61,472 nt of DNA. It comes from JAICYJ01 sp045806525 (lineage in GTDB: Bacteria; Actinomycetota; Thermoleophilia; Gaiellales; JAICJC01). A program made the position numbers and the translations under genes. This document shows positions 35,915 to 44,485 of the stretch, piece by piece. Each line of letters opens with the position of its first letter. Within the stretch, counting starts at the first letter, position 1. Location: positions 1-61,472 of the forward strand of contig JBJMJD010000082.1 in assembly GCA_045806525.1 (NCBI GenBank), in the 5' to 3' direction. The notes below the pieces were generated by a model, which searched no databases, had not been told where the DNA came from, and saw only the letters and a list, made by a program, of their open reading frames with translations.

Positions 35915-37150
35915 ATGACGTCTCGCGGCAAAGGCACGCTCGTCCTCGCGGCCGGCCTGTACCTGGCCTCCTGGGGCTTCGGCACCCACGCCATGTACCC
36001 GGTGGCAGTGGGTCTGCTGGCGGCGCCGGTGCTGGCGTGGCTCTGGGTGCGCCTGACGGCGCGCCCGACCGAGCTGCGGCGGCGCACCGGCCATCGCGAG
36101 CTGGTCGAGGGCGGACGGGTGGTAGTGGAGGTCGAGATCCGGGCCGAGGGCGGACTGCTGCCCGCGCGCGCCACGCTGCTCGAGCAGATGGGCGATCTCG
36201 GCAGCCGCGAGCTGCCGCTGCGCCAGCGCGGTCACGCGCTCTACGGCCGCTACACCATCGATCCGGCGCCGCGTGGCCGCTACACGCTCGCGGCCGCCGA
36301 GCTGCGCGTCGACGACCCGTTGGGGTTGGCCGAGTCGCGGACGCAGCTGGCACGCACCGACACGCTGCTCGTCTACCCCCGCGTCTACGAGCTGGACGGA
36401 CTGTTCACCGACGCGGGCAGCGCGGGCGGCGATGAGGGCCGGGCGCTCCTGCACCGCACCGCCGGATACGACCTGCACTCGATCCGCGACTTCCAGCAAG
36501 GCGAGAGCCTGCGCCGGGTGCACTGGCGCTCAACGGCCAAGCGCCGCAAGCTGATGGTCAAGGAGCTGACGGAGCTGCCGCGCGACGAATCGGCGGTGCT
36601 ACTCGACGGCGACCGCGACTCCAGCGTGGGCGCGCCCGGCGCCAGCAGCTTCGACGCGCAGGTGCGGGCCGCCGCATCGCTGCTGAACAGGATGGTGGAG
36701 GGCGGCCAGCGCTGCTCGCTTGTGATGCACGGACAGACCCGGCGGCGGATCCGGATCCGGGCCGGCGGCGGCGACTGGGGCACCGCGCTTGCCGCCCTCG
36801 CGGCCGTGCGGGCCGACGCCAGCCAGCCGCTGTCGGTGATGCTGCGCGACACGCTCGGCGCAACCGGTGCGGCCGAGGCAATCGACGCCGCCCGCCTGTA
36901 CGTCGTCACCGCTGCGCTGAACCCGGATCTGGCGGCCCGCCTGCTGGCGATGCGTTCTGTCCGCCGCGACGTGGCCGTCGTGTGGGTTGACGCCCCGTCC
37001 TTCGCCGGGGTGGAGCGGGTGCCAGGCCCGGCCGAGGCGGCCTCACTGCGGCTGGCAAGGGCGGGCGTCCCGGTCGCGCGGCTGGGCGCCGGCGACGACG
37101 TGGCCACCGCGCTTTCCTCGGCGATCGCTCGGAGGGCCGGCATTGGCTGA
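35915..37150 (+). CDS. DUF58 (vWA-like) membrane-anchored protein
   Basis: The 411-residue protein has two N-terminal hydrophobic segments (GTLVLAAGLYLASWGFG and PVAVGLLAAPVLAWLWV), a beta-rich region (RGRYTLAAAELRVDDPLGLA) and the DUF58 signature YDLHSIRDFQQGESLRRVHW followed by a von Willebrand A-like part. It is the standard partner of MoxR and is followed by a transglutaminase, overlapping by 8 nt. Confidence 0.9.
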   Translation: MTSRGKGTLVLAAGLYLASWGFGTHAMYPVAVGLLAAPVLAWLWVRLTARPTELRRRTGHRELVEGGRVVVEVEIRAEGGLLPARATLLEQMGDLGSRELPLRQRGHALYGRYTIDPAPRGRYTLAAAELRVDDPLGLAESRTQLARTDTLLVYPRVYELDGLFTDAGSAGGDEGRALLHRTAGYDLHSIRDFQQGESLRRVHWRSTAKRRKLMVKELTELPRDESAVLLDGDRDSSVGAPGASSFDAQVRAAASLLNRMVEGGQRCSLVMHGQTRRRIRIRAGGGDWGTALAALAAVRADASQPLSVMLRDTLGATGAAEAIDAARLYVVTAALNPDLAARLLAMRSVRRDVAVVWVDAPSFAGVERVPGPAEAASLRLARAGVPVARLGAGDDVATALSSAIARRAGIG

Positions 37151-39425
37151 GCGGATCTGGGTGCTGGCGGCGGTGGCCCTGTTCAGCGGCTGGCACTGGC
37201 AGCAGCTCGAGCGCCCGACGCCGTCGCCCGGTGAGCTGGCGCTGCTGGCCGTGCTGGCGGCCGTGCCGGCGATCATCGCAGGCCTGGGACGGCGCCGGCC
37301 CGCCATCGTCGCGGCCGTCCTGGCCGCGCTGATCGCGGTCTGGCGGGCCTTCGGCTACCTGCCCTGGGATCGTGGCCACCAGCTGTACCCGCTGCGGATC
37401 GTGTCCGGGGTGCATGACGGCGCCAAGAACTGGTTCGAGACCTCGACGCCGTTTGACCCGAGCCGTTTCGCGACGACGTCGGGACTCGTGGACCTGTGCT
37501 TCTTCGGGCTGATGGCCGTGTTCGCCTGGCTGCTGATCGACGGCCGCTTCGCGCTGGCTGCCCTGGCCTGCGCGTTCGCGCTGTACGCGATCCCGAGCAC
37601 CGCGGTGGGCATGGGCAGCGCCGGCCTGCGGGCGGCCATCTTCCTGCTGCTGGCGCTCGCGATCCTGGCCGTCTGCCAGCGTCGCGTCCCGCTGGGCGGG
37701 AGCGCGATCGGCCAGCTTTCGGTGCTCGCGGTGGCGACGGTCGTGGCGGGGCTCGTGATCGGATCGGCGCCCGGCGTGGCCAAGGGCGCCCTGTTCGACT
37801 GGCGCCACTGGAACCCGCTGGCGGGCAACGGCCCCCAGGTCAGCGTCGGCTACGTCTGGAACCAGGACTACGGGCCGTTACACTGGCCGAAGCAGACCAC
37901 GACGGTGTTCCAGGTGCAGTCGGCCCACCCGCACTACTGGAAGGCCGGGGTGCTGACCGTCTTTGATGGCAACCACTGGGTGGCTCCCGCTTCGGCGCCG
38001 AGTTACGGCAACTACCATCAGGCCGACGCGATCGGGATGCCGGTCAGCTCGGAGACCAGTAACGAGCTGCATCCCGACACCGGATCCGACATCACACAGG
38101 TCGGATTTACGATCGAGGCGCTGGCCGATGCTCGCGTGCTCTCGACCGGCCAGCCGCTCCGGTACACGTTCGCCTCGCCGATCGACGCGCAGCTCTTCAC
38201 CGACGGCAGCGTCGAGGCGAGCGGCGATCTGCCCCGCGGCGCCAGCTACACCGTGCGGGCCTACTCACCCAACCCCAAGCCGAAGCAGCTGTCCGAGGTC
38301 GGAAACGCGTTCCCGACGTCGATTGCGCGGTCAGTGGTCGTGAACCACGCGGCGATCCCCGTGTGGGGCCGCACCACGAAGAAGCGGGTGCCGGTGCCCA
38401 TCGACAGCCGCCTGGTCGCTGCCAGCAATCAGGCCTGGCATGCGTCAGGGGCGGATGAGCCCGGCACCAGCGAGTACGGGGCGGTAGTCGCCCTGGAGTC
38501 GTACTTCCACGCCAAGCCGTTCACCTACGACCAGACGCCACCGGTCGGCCCGGGCCCGGTGCTGGCCTACTTCATGCTGCACTCCCATCGCGGCTACTGC
38601 CAGATGTACTCCGGTTCGATGGCGCTGGTGCTGCGCCTGCACGGCATCCCAGCCCGGGTCGCCTACGGGTTCACGGAGGGCTCGCAGACCCAGACCGGCT
38701 ACAAGGTCACGGACCGAGACGCGCACGCCTGGGTCGAGGCGTTCTTCCCGAAGTACGGCTGGATCCCGTTCGAGCCGACCCCTACTCGCAACCTGCCGGA
38801 GGTGCAGGCCTCCACGACCAACGCCAGCTGGGTGCACTCGATCGGCGACACGAAGAACGCCACCCAGTTCGGCATCCAGAGCCACCAGCTGCGGCGGCGG
38901 CTGGTGGGCGCCGCGGGGCCACACGTCCCAAACCCCGGACACGGCCACGGCTCCGGCGGTGGCGGCGCCCCCGGTGTGGTGGCGGCGCGGTCGGGTGGCC
39001 ACAGCTTCTTCCTGTGGGCGATCTCGGCGGCGGCCATCCTGATCGCGGTGCTGGCGGCGGTGAAGCTGGTCGCCGTGCGCTGGCGGTACCTGCGGCGCGG
39101 CCCGCGGGGACAGGCCTCGGCCGCCTACCACGAGCTGGCCACCTACATCGGCGACCAGGGCGTCAGGGTCAATGCCAACGCCACCTTCGAGGAGCTGGCG
39201 GGGCTGGTCGAGCACACCTGGGGTGTGGACGCGTCGACCCTGGCAAAGGCCGGCAGCGCGGCTCGCTATGCGCCGCCGCAGATCGCTGCTCGAGCCGGGC
39301 AGGAGGTGCGGCCCGCGCTGCGCCGGATCCGCCGCGACCTGCGCAACAGCATCGACCTGCGCGACAGGGCCATGGGGTCGCTGCGGCTGCGCTCGATGCT
39401 GGCTCAGACCACCCATCTCGACTAG
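37143..39425 (+). CDS. Membrane transglutaminase-like protein (TgpA type)
   Basis: About 760 residues: multiple N-terminal TM helices (ALFAVLA-type stretches to about residue 220), an extracytoplasmic transglutaminase/protease core, and one TM helix near residue 625 before a cytosolic tail. Core triad: Cys in GYCQMYSGSMALVLRLHGIP (about 485), His in DAHAWVEAFF and Asp-region in WIPFEPTPTRN. TTG 37143 follows GGAGG with good spacing. With MoxR and DUF58 it forms a widespread three-gene envelope-linked cluster of unsettled function. Confidence 0.88.
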   Translation: MAERIWVLAAVALFSGWHWQQLERPTPSPGELALLAVLAAVPAIIAGLGRRRPAIVAAVLAALIAVWRAFGYLPWDRGHQLYPLRIVSGVHDGAKNWFETSTPFDPSRFATTSGLVDLCFFGLMAVFAWLLIDGRFALAALACAFALYAIPSTAVGMGSAGLRAAIFLLLALAILAVCQRRVPLGGSAIGQLSVLAVATVVAGLVIGSAPGVAKGALFDWRHWNPLAGNGPQVSVGYVWNQDYGPLHWPKQTTTVFQVQSAHPHYWKAGVLTVFDGNHWVAPASAPSYGNYHQADAIGMPVSSETSNELHPDTGSDITQVGFTIEALADARVLSTGQPLRYTFASPIDAQLFTDGSVEASGDLPRGASYTVRAYSPNPKPKQLSEVGNAFPTSIARSVVVNHAAIPVWGRTTKKRVPVPIDSRLVAASNQAWHASGADEPGTSEYGAVVALESYFHAKPFTYDQTPPVGPGPVLAYFMLHSHRGYCQMYSGSMALVLRLHGIPARVAYGFTEGSQTQTGYKVTDRDAHAWVEAFFPKYGWIPFEPTPTRNLPEVQASTTNASWVHSIGDTKNATQFGIQSHQLRRRLVGAAGPHVPNPGHGHGSGGGGAPGVVAARSGGHSFFLWAISAAAILIAVLAAVKLVAVRWRYLRRGPRGQASAAYHELATYIGDQGVRVNANATFEELAGLVEHTWGVDASTLAKAGSAARYAPPQIAARAGQEVRPALRRIRRDLRNSIDLRDRAMGSLRLRSMLAQTTHLD

Positions 39426-39461
39426 CCGGGCGAGGCTTGCGTGCGACGCTATCGTGAGGGA

Positions 39462-39821
39462 GTGGCCCAGGACGAGACATACGAGCTGTTCCAGCGAGGA
39501 CGCGCGCACCTGCAGCGAGGTGACAACGCGCAGGCAACCGTCTCGCTGGAGAAGGCGAAGCGACGCGAGCCGGACAAGGCCTCGATCCGCGAGGCGCTGG
39601 GCCTCGCCTACCTGCGCCTGCGCCGCTACAGCGAGGCGGCGGCGGAGTTCGAGTACATCCTGGACACGGCGCCGGCCAACGACTACGCGCACTACTGCAT
39701 GGGACGCTGCCTGTCGCGGATGGGCGAGAACGGCCTGGCGGCGGGGCACTACAAGATGGCGCTGTGGCTGCGGCCGGAGGTCGACTACTACCGCGAAGCC
39801 GTGGACAAGCTCAGCGCGTAG
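39462..39821 (+). CDS. TPR-repeat protein
   Basis: The 119-residue protein consists mostly of tetratricopeptide repeats: YELFQRGRAHLQRGDNAQAT, IREALGLAYLRLRRYSEAAA, AHYCMGRCLSRMGENGLAAG. Such repeats mediate protein-protein contacts; the partner is unknown. GTG 39462 is chosen because TATCGT lies 6 nt upstream; an in-frame GTG at 39441 is possible. It converges with dtd. Confidence 0.8.
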   Translation: MAQDETYELFQRGRAHLQRGDNAQATVSLEKAKRREPDKASIREALGLAYLRLRRYSEAAAEFEYILDTAPANDYAHYCMGRCLSRMGENGLAAGHYKMALWLRPEVDYYREAVDKLSA

Positions 39822-39833
39822 TCGCGTAATCGC

Positions 39834-40271
39834 CTAGTCGCCGAGCCAGATCGTGACCGGCCCGTCGTTCACCAGCGACACCCGCATGTGCGCGCCGAAG
39901 CGACCGGTGTGCACGTCCAGCCCGGCGACCCGCAGCTGGTCGGCCACCGCGTCCACCAGCACCCGCCCGTCGTCCGGCGCCGCGGCGCCGGTGAAGCCCG
40001 GCCTGTTGCCGCGCGCGACGTCGGCGTAGAGGGTGAACTGCGACACGCACAACACGCTGCCGGCCACGTCGATCAGCGAGCGGTTCATGCGCCCCTGCTC
40101 GTCCCCGAAGATGCGCAGACGGGCGATCTTGTCGGCCAGGCGGCGCGCGTCCTGGTCGCCATCGCCGGCGCCCGCCGCGACCAGCGCCAGCAGGCCCGGG
40201 CCGATCTCGGCGATGCGCTCGCCGCCAACCTCGACCGAGGCCTCGGATACCCGTTGCAAGAGCGCTCTCAC
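39834..40271 (-). CDS. dtd: D-aminoacyl-tRNA deacylase
   Basis: This 145-residue enzyme recycles D-aminoacyl-tRNA (and glycyl-tRNA-Ala). Motifs: RALLQRVSEASVEVGGERIA at the N-terminus, LCVSQFTLYADVARGNRPGF (SQFTLY active site) and GRFGAHMRVSLVNDGPVTIW, including the NxGPVT cross-subunit Gly-cisPro motif. GTG 40271 matches the usual family start; GTG 40286 adds five residues. It is divergent from the rimP operon leader. Confidence 0.93.
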   Translation of the reverse strand: MRALLQRVSEASVEVGGERIAEIGPGLLALVAAGAGDGDQDARRLADKIARLRIFGDEQGRMNRSLIDVAGSVLCVSQFTLYADVARGNRPGFTGAAAPDDGRVLVDAVADQLRVAGLDVHTGRFGAHMRVSLVNDGPVTIWLGD

Positions 40272-40343
40272 GGCTTTCCGATTCACCCCGGCGCAGAAAC
40301 TCCCTGCTATCCTTCAAGCACTGTCAGTGTGATTCGTGCGTCC

Positions 40344-40377
40344 GGCGAGGTGGGTGAGAACCCACCTTTTTTTCGCC
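40344..40377 (+). terminator. Intrinsic terminator/attenuator in the rimP-nusA leader
   Basis: AGGTGGGT (40348-40355), loop GAGA, ACCCACCT (40360-40367), then seven T (40367-40373). GGCG (40344-40347) and CGCC (40374-40377) can pair around it. It reads in the plus direction, yet the only upstream gene (dtd) is on the other strand, so it lies inside the 5' leader of rimP. A TATCCT -10 near 40309 would start that leader. This is a probable attenuator of the rimP-nusA-infB operon. Confidence 0.7.
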
Positions 40378-40403
40378 CTCAAACCCGCAAAGGGAGGTGT
40401 GTG

Positions 40404-40850
40404 ATGGGAAGCTCAGCAGCGCTTCAGCAACAGATCGAAACGACGCTTCGGACGACGGTGCCGGAGGTCGAGGTGCTGCTCGCCGAGCAACCATCACCCG
40501 GCCTTGTGCGGGTCACCATCGACCGCCCCGGCGGGACCGTCGACCTCGACCTGTGCGAGCGGGTCAGCCGGGAGCTTTCCCCGCTGCGTGACCGCTACGC
40601 GCTCGAGGTGTCGTCGCCCGGCATCGAGCGGCCGCTGGTGAAGCCCGACCACTACCGCGCTGCCACGGGCAGCCGCGTGCACGTCCGCACCGCCGAGGCG
40701 GTTGACGGGCGCCGGTCGTTCACGGGCACGCTGACGGACGCAGGACATGATGAGATCGAGATCGACCTCGACGGCGCGCGCGCCCGTCTGCCCTACGGGG
40801 CGATCCAGCGTGCGCATCTGGTCGCGGAACAGGCTGGAGGCACGCGGTGA
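40404..40850 (+). CDS. rimP: Ribosome maturation factor RimP
   Basis: The 148-residue 30S assembly factor shows LVRVTIDRPGGTVDLDLCER, VSRELSPL and the diagnostic LEVSSPGIERPLVKPDHYRA, then the SH3-like C-terminal part (FTGTLTDAGHDEIEIDLDGA). AGGGAGG precedes ATG 40404. The stop overlaps nusA (GTGA). Confidence 0.92.
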   Translation: MGSSAALQQQIETTLRTTVPEVEVLLAEQPSPGLVRVTIDRPGGTVDLDLCERVSRELSPLRDRYALEVSSPGIERPLVKPDHYRAATGSRVHVRTAEAVDGRRSFTGTLTDAGHDEIEIDLDGARARLPYGAIQRAHLVAEQAGGTR

Positions 40851-42127
40851 GCAAGGAACTGTTGGAGGGCGTGAAGGCGCTCGAGAAGGAACGAGGCATC
40901 GAGGCCGAGACGCTGCTGTCGGCGATCGAGGAAGCGCTGCTGGCCGCCTACAAGAAGATGCCCGATGCCCGCCATCCGGTGCGCGTCGACCTCGACCGGG
41001 AATCCGGCGATTACGTCGTGTGGTCCGTGAACCCCGAGGCGTGGGAGTCCTACCTGGAGGCGCATCCGCACCACCGGCCGCCCGAGGTCGAAGAGGTCGT
41101 CGAGCCTGCCGCGCCGCTGCCCGAGGGCGAGCAGCCCGAGGAGGAGCCCGAGCCGGAGATCGAATGGGCCTGGTTCAAGCCTGCCCAGATGGTCGACGTC
41201 ACACCCGAGGGCTTCAGCCGCATCGCCGGCCAGACCGCCAAGCAGGTGCTGCGCCAGCGCATCCACGAGGCCGAGCGCTCGATCATGTACGACGAGTACG
41301 CCGACCGCGTCGGCGAGATCGTGACCGGCATCGTGCAGCAGGACGACAACCGCTACGCGTTCGTCGACCTGGGCAAGATGGAGGCGATCCTGCCCGGCTC
41401 GGAGAAGGTGCCGGGCGAGCGCTACGAGCAGGGCAGCCGCATCAAGGCCGTGATCATCGAGGTGCGTTCCGAGGGCAAGGGCCCGCAGGTGGTGCTCTCC
41501 CGCCGCAGCGACGACCTGATCCGCCAGCTGTTCGAGCTGGAGGTGCCCGAGATCGCCGACGGCCTGGTCACGATCCGTGCCGTCGCCCGTGAGCCCGGCT
41601 ACCGCGCCAAGATCGCGGTCGAGTCGCGCGTGCAGGGTGTCGACCCGGTCGGCGCCTGCGTCGGCCCGCGCGGTTCGCGGGTGCGGATGGTCGTGTCGGA
41701 ACTGCGCGGCGAGAAGATCGACATCATCCCCTGGAACGACGAGCCGGCCAGGTTCGTGGCCAAGGCGCTGGCGCCCGCCAAGGTGCGCGAGGTCTACGTC
41801 GACGACGCCGCCCAGCAGGCCACCGTGGTCGTGCCTGACGGCGAGCTGGCGCTGGCCATCGGCAAGGAGGGCCAGAACGCCCGCCTCGCCCACCGGCTGA
41901 CCGGCTGGCGAATCGACATCGTGTCCGAGACCGAGCACTACGCCGAGGACACGGACGTGCCCTACACCGGCGCGGAGGGTGAGGAGGACGAGTTCCCCGG
42001 CCGCTGCATCGCGGTCACGTCGTCCGGCAAGCGCTGTCCCAACCAGGCCCTCGACGGAAGCCGGTACTGCGGCGTGCCGGCTCATCGCGAGCTGGCCGCC
42101 AAGGAGGAGGGAGCGGCCGCGTCGTAG
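40847..42127 (+). CDS. nusA: Transcription factor NusA with extra C-terminal Cys/His finger
   Basis: The 426-residue factor has the N-terminal polymerase-binding domain (LLEGVKALEKERGIEAETLL), S1 domain (IVTGIVQQDDNRYAFVDLGK) and two KH domains (VGACVGPRGSRVRMVVSELR, ALAIGKEGQNARLAHRLTGW). Two oddities: an acidic Pro/Glu-rich insert near residues 80-108, and after the KH domains a small finger, RCIAVTSSGKRCPNQALDGS-RYCGVPAH (Cys, Cys, Cys, His), near residues 385-413. That finger resembles a short motif found in assorted unrelated proteins and is not a standard NusA part. GTG 40847 overlaps rimP. Confidence 0.93.
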   Translation: MSKELLEGVKALEKERGIEAETLLSAIEEALLAAYKKMPDARHPVRVDLDRESGDYVVWSVNPEAWESYLEAHPHHRPPEVEEVVEPAAPLPEGEQPEEEPEPEIEWAWFKPAQMVDVTPEGFSRIAGQTAKQVLRQRIHEAERSIMYDEYADRVGEIVTGIVQQDDNRYAFVDLGKMEAILPGSEKVPGERYEQGSRIKAVIIEVRSEGKGPQVVLSRRSDDLIRQLFELEVPEIADGLVTIRAVAREPGYRAKIAVESRVQGVDPVGACVGPRGSRVRMVVSELRGEKIDIIPWNDEPARFVAKALAPAKVREVYVDDAAQQATVVVPDGELALAIGKEGQNARLAHRLTGWRIDIVSETEHYAEDTDVPYTGAEGEEDEFPGRCIAVTSSGKRCPNQALDGSRYCGVPAHRELAAKEEGAAAS

Positions 42128-42135
42128 CCGATCCG

Positions 42136-42396
42136 ATCAGGCAGTGCGCCGGCTGCGGCCGGCGGCGCCCCAAGGCCGAACTGCTGCGGCTGGTGCTCGA
42201 CGGCGAGATGATCGTCTTCGACACCGCCCAGCGTCTGCCGGGGCGAGGCGCCTACCTGTGTCCCGGTCAGAATTGCCTGGCGCGAGGGACACGAAAGGGG
42301 GCGTTGGCCAGGCGGTTGAAGGCGCCATCGGGCGCCGCCGCCGGCCTTGAGCGGCGGATCCCGGTTGAGCAGGGGCCGCCGGTTTGCGAGAATTGA
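42136..42396 (+). CDS. ylxR: YlxR-type RNA-binding protein with no canonical start codon
   Basis: The frame encodes RQCAGCGRRRPKAELLRLVL, DGEMIVFDTAQRLPGRGAYL, CPGQNCLARGTRKGALARRL: the YlxR (DUF448) fold with its CxxC start and GRGAYLC core. The frame is open from about 41983 but has no ATG, GTG or TTG before GTG 42193, which would delete the CxxC and first strand. ATC 42136 or GTA 42124 (10-20 nt after AAGGAGGAGG at 42101) are possible unusual starts; -1 frameshifting from nusA is another option. It lies between nusA and infB, its normal place. Confidence 0.8.
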   Translation: MRQCAGCGRRRPKAELLRLVLDGEMIVFDTAQRLPGRGAYLCPGQNCLARGTRKGALARRLKAPSGAAAGLERRIPVEQGPPVCEN

Positions 42397-42403
42397 GGAC
42401 TGA

Positions 42404-44485
42404 ATGGCAAAACGAACCGTCACAGACATCGCCCGAGAGCAGGGCGTCACGGAGGCTGAGGTCAAGGAAAAGCTTGACGCGGCCGGCACAGCCTCGGGCA
42501 CGGACGACCTGATCGACGACGACGACGTGCGCCGCGCGTTCGGCGCCAAGGCCACCGTTCCCGCCCAGGAGCCGGGTCAGGCCGCCCGCCAGCCGCGGCC
42601 CCAGCGCGGGGCCACGGCCGGCCGCCGCCGCCGGGTCGTGATCGACTCGCAGGCCGGCCGCCGCCCGGGTCAGCGCCGCGATCGCGGCGCACCGCGCCCT
42701 GAGGTCAAGCGCGAGCCCGAGCTGCCGACCGGGCCCGTCAAGGTCGAGTCGGGAGTCACGGTCAAGGACCTGGCCGAGAAGCTCGGCGTCAGCCCCGCCA
42801 AGATCATCGCGTACATGATGTCCGAGGGGCAGATGGTGACGCTGACGGTGTCGCTGTCCGACGATGACGTGCTGCTGATCGGTCTCGAGTTCGACCGCGA
42901 GATCTCGATCGCGCACACGGCCGACGAGGAGGACGAGGAGGTCGTCTACGACGATCCCGAGGACTCGCTCCAGCAGCGGCCTCCGGTGGTCACCATCATG
43001 GGCCACGTCGATCACGGCAAGACCACGCTGCTCGATTCGATCCGCGAGTCGTCGGTGGTCTCGACCGAGGCCGGCGGCATCACGCAGCACATCGGCGCCT
43101 ATCAGGTCGACGTCGACGGCGGCCGCAAGGTCACCTTCCTCGACACCCCCGGCCATGAGGCGTTCACGGCGATGCGCGCCCGCGGCGCCAAGGTCACCGA
43201 CGTGGCCGTGCTGGTGGTCGCCGCCGATGACGGCGTGATGCCGCAGACGGTGGAGGCCATCGACCATGCGAAGGCGGCGTCGGTGCCGATCGTCGTGGCC
43301 GTCAACAAGATCGACAAGGAGGACGCGAACCCCGAGCGGGTGCGCGGAGAGCTGGTCAACCACGGGCTTCAGCCGGAGGAGTGGGGCGGGGACACGATCT
43401 TCGTCGACGTCTCGGCCAAGGCCAAGGAGAACCTCGACCAGCTGCTCGAGATGCTGCTGCTGCAGTCAGACGTACTGGAGCTGAAGGCCAACCCGAATGC
43501 CGAGGCGAGCGGCGTCATCATCGAGTCGCGCCTGGACGTCGGCCGCGGTCCGGTCGCGACGCTGCTGGTGCAGCGCGGCACCCTGCGGGTGGGCGACGCG
43601 GTCGTCGCCGGTGACGCCTGGGGCAGGGTCAAGGCACTGAACGACCACAACGGCAAGCGCGTCAAGGAGGCCGGGCCGGCCGTGCCGGTCGAGATCCTGG
43701 GCTTCGACAAGCCGCCGCCGGCGGGCGAGTTCTGCCACGTCGTCGAAAACGACCGGATCGCCCGCCAGATGGCGCAGAAGCGCGCGCAGCGGATCCGCAC
43801 CGAGATGCTGGCGCGCCGTAACAAGGCGGTCAGCCTGGAGGATCTGTTCTCCGCGGTGCAGGAGGGTGCGGTCCAGGAGCTGGGCCTGATCATCAAGGCC
43901 GACGTGCAGGGCTCCGTCGAGGCCGCGGAGGGCGAGATCGCCAAGATCCAGCACCCCGAGGTGACGGTCAGCGTGATCCACTCCGGCGTCGGCGGCATCA
44001 CCGCCTCGGACATCAACCTGGCCGCCGCGTCCAACGCGATCGTGGTTGGCTTCAACGTCCGCCCGAACGCCGAGGCAAAGGCGCTGGCCGAGCGCGAGGG
44101 CGTCGACATCCGCACGTACAAGGTCATCTACCAGCTGACCGAGGACATCCAGCAGGCGCTGATCGGGATGCTCGCTCCCGAGCAGGTCGAGGAGATCATG
44201 GGCGAGGCGGAGGTGCGCCAGACGTTCAAGGTCTCGCGGCTGGGCACGATCGCCGGCTGCATGGTCACGAGCGGCGTCATCCAGCGCGGCGCGCAGGTGC
44301 GGCTGGTGCGCGACGGCGCGATCGTCCACGACGGCCGCATCGCCACGCTGCGGCGCGTTCAGGACGACGTCCGCGAGGTGCAGCAGGGCTTCGAGTGCGG
44401 CCTCACGATCGAGGGCTACAACGACGTCAAGGAGGGCGACGTGCTCGAGGCCTACACGGTCAGGGAAGTCGCCCGCACGAGCTAA
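42404..44485 (+). CDS. infB: Translation initiation factor IF-2
   Basis: The 693-residue GTPase delivers fMet-tRNA to the 30S subunit. It has a short, Arg/Gly-rich N-terminus, IF2_N elements (VTDIAREQGVTEAEVKEKLD, VKDLAEKLGVSPAKIIAYMM), G1 IMGHVDHGKTTLLD near residue 200, G3 DTPGHEAF, G4 NKID, and C-terminal domains with IIKADVQGSVEA and VIHSGVGGITASDINLA. ATG 42404 starts 7 nt after ylxR. Its last 26 bp overlap the convergent gene at 44460. Confidence 0.96.
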   Translation: MAKRTVTDIAREQGVTEAEVKEKLDAAGTASGTDDLIDDDDVRRAFGAKATVPAQEPGQAARQPRPQRGATAGRRRRVVIDSQAGRRPGQRRDRGAPRPEVKREPELPTGPVKVESGVTVKDLAEKLGVSPAKIIAYMMSEGQMVTLTVSLSDDDVLLIGLEFDREISIAHTADEEDEEVVYDDPEDSLQQRPPVVTIMGHVDHGKTTLLDSIRESSVVSTEAGGITQHIGAYQVDVDGGRKVTFLDTPGHEAFTAMRARGAKVTDVAVLVVAADDGVMPQTVEAIDHAKAASVPIVVAVNKIDKEDANPERVRGELVNHGLQPEEWGGDTIFVDVSAKAKENLDQLLEMLLLQSDVLELKANPNAEASGVIIESRLDVGRGPVATLLVQRGTLRVGDAVVAGDAWGRVKALNDHNGKRVKEAGPAVPVEILGFDKPPPAGEFCHVVENDRIARQMAQKRAQRIRTEMLARRNKAVSLEDLFSAVQEGAVQELGLIIKADVQGSVEAAEGEIAKIQHPEVTVSVIHSGVGGITASDINLAAASNAIVVGFNVRPNAEAKALAEREGVDIRTYKVIYQLTEDIQQALIGMLAPEQVEEIMGEAEVRQTFKVSRLGTIAGCMVTSGVIQRGAQVRLVRDGAIVHDGRIATLRRVQDDVREVQQGFECGLTIEGYNDVKEGDVLEAYTVREVARTS

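Noticed and set aside
42193..42396. Annotating ylxR from the first canonical start, GTG 42193
   Set aside because: This would delete the conserved CxxC and first strand, which are plainly encoded in the same frame just upstream.
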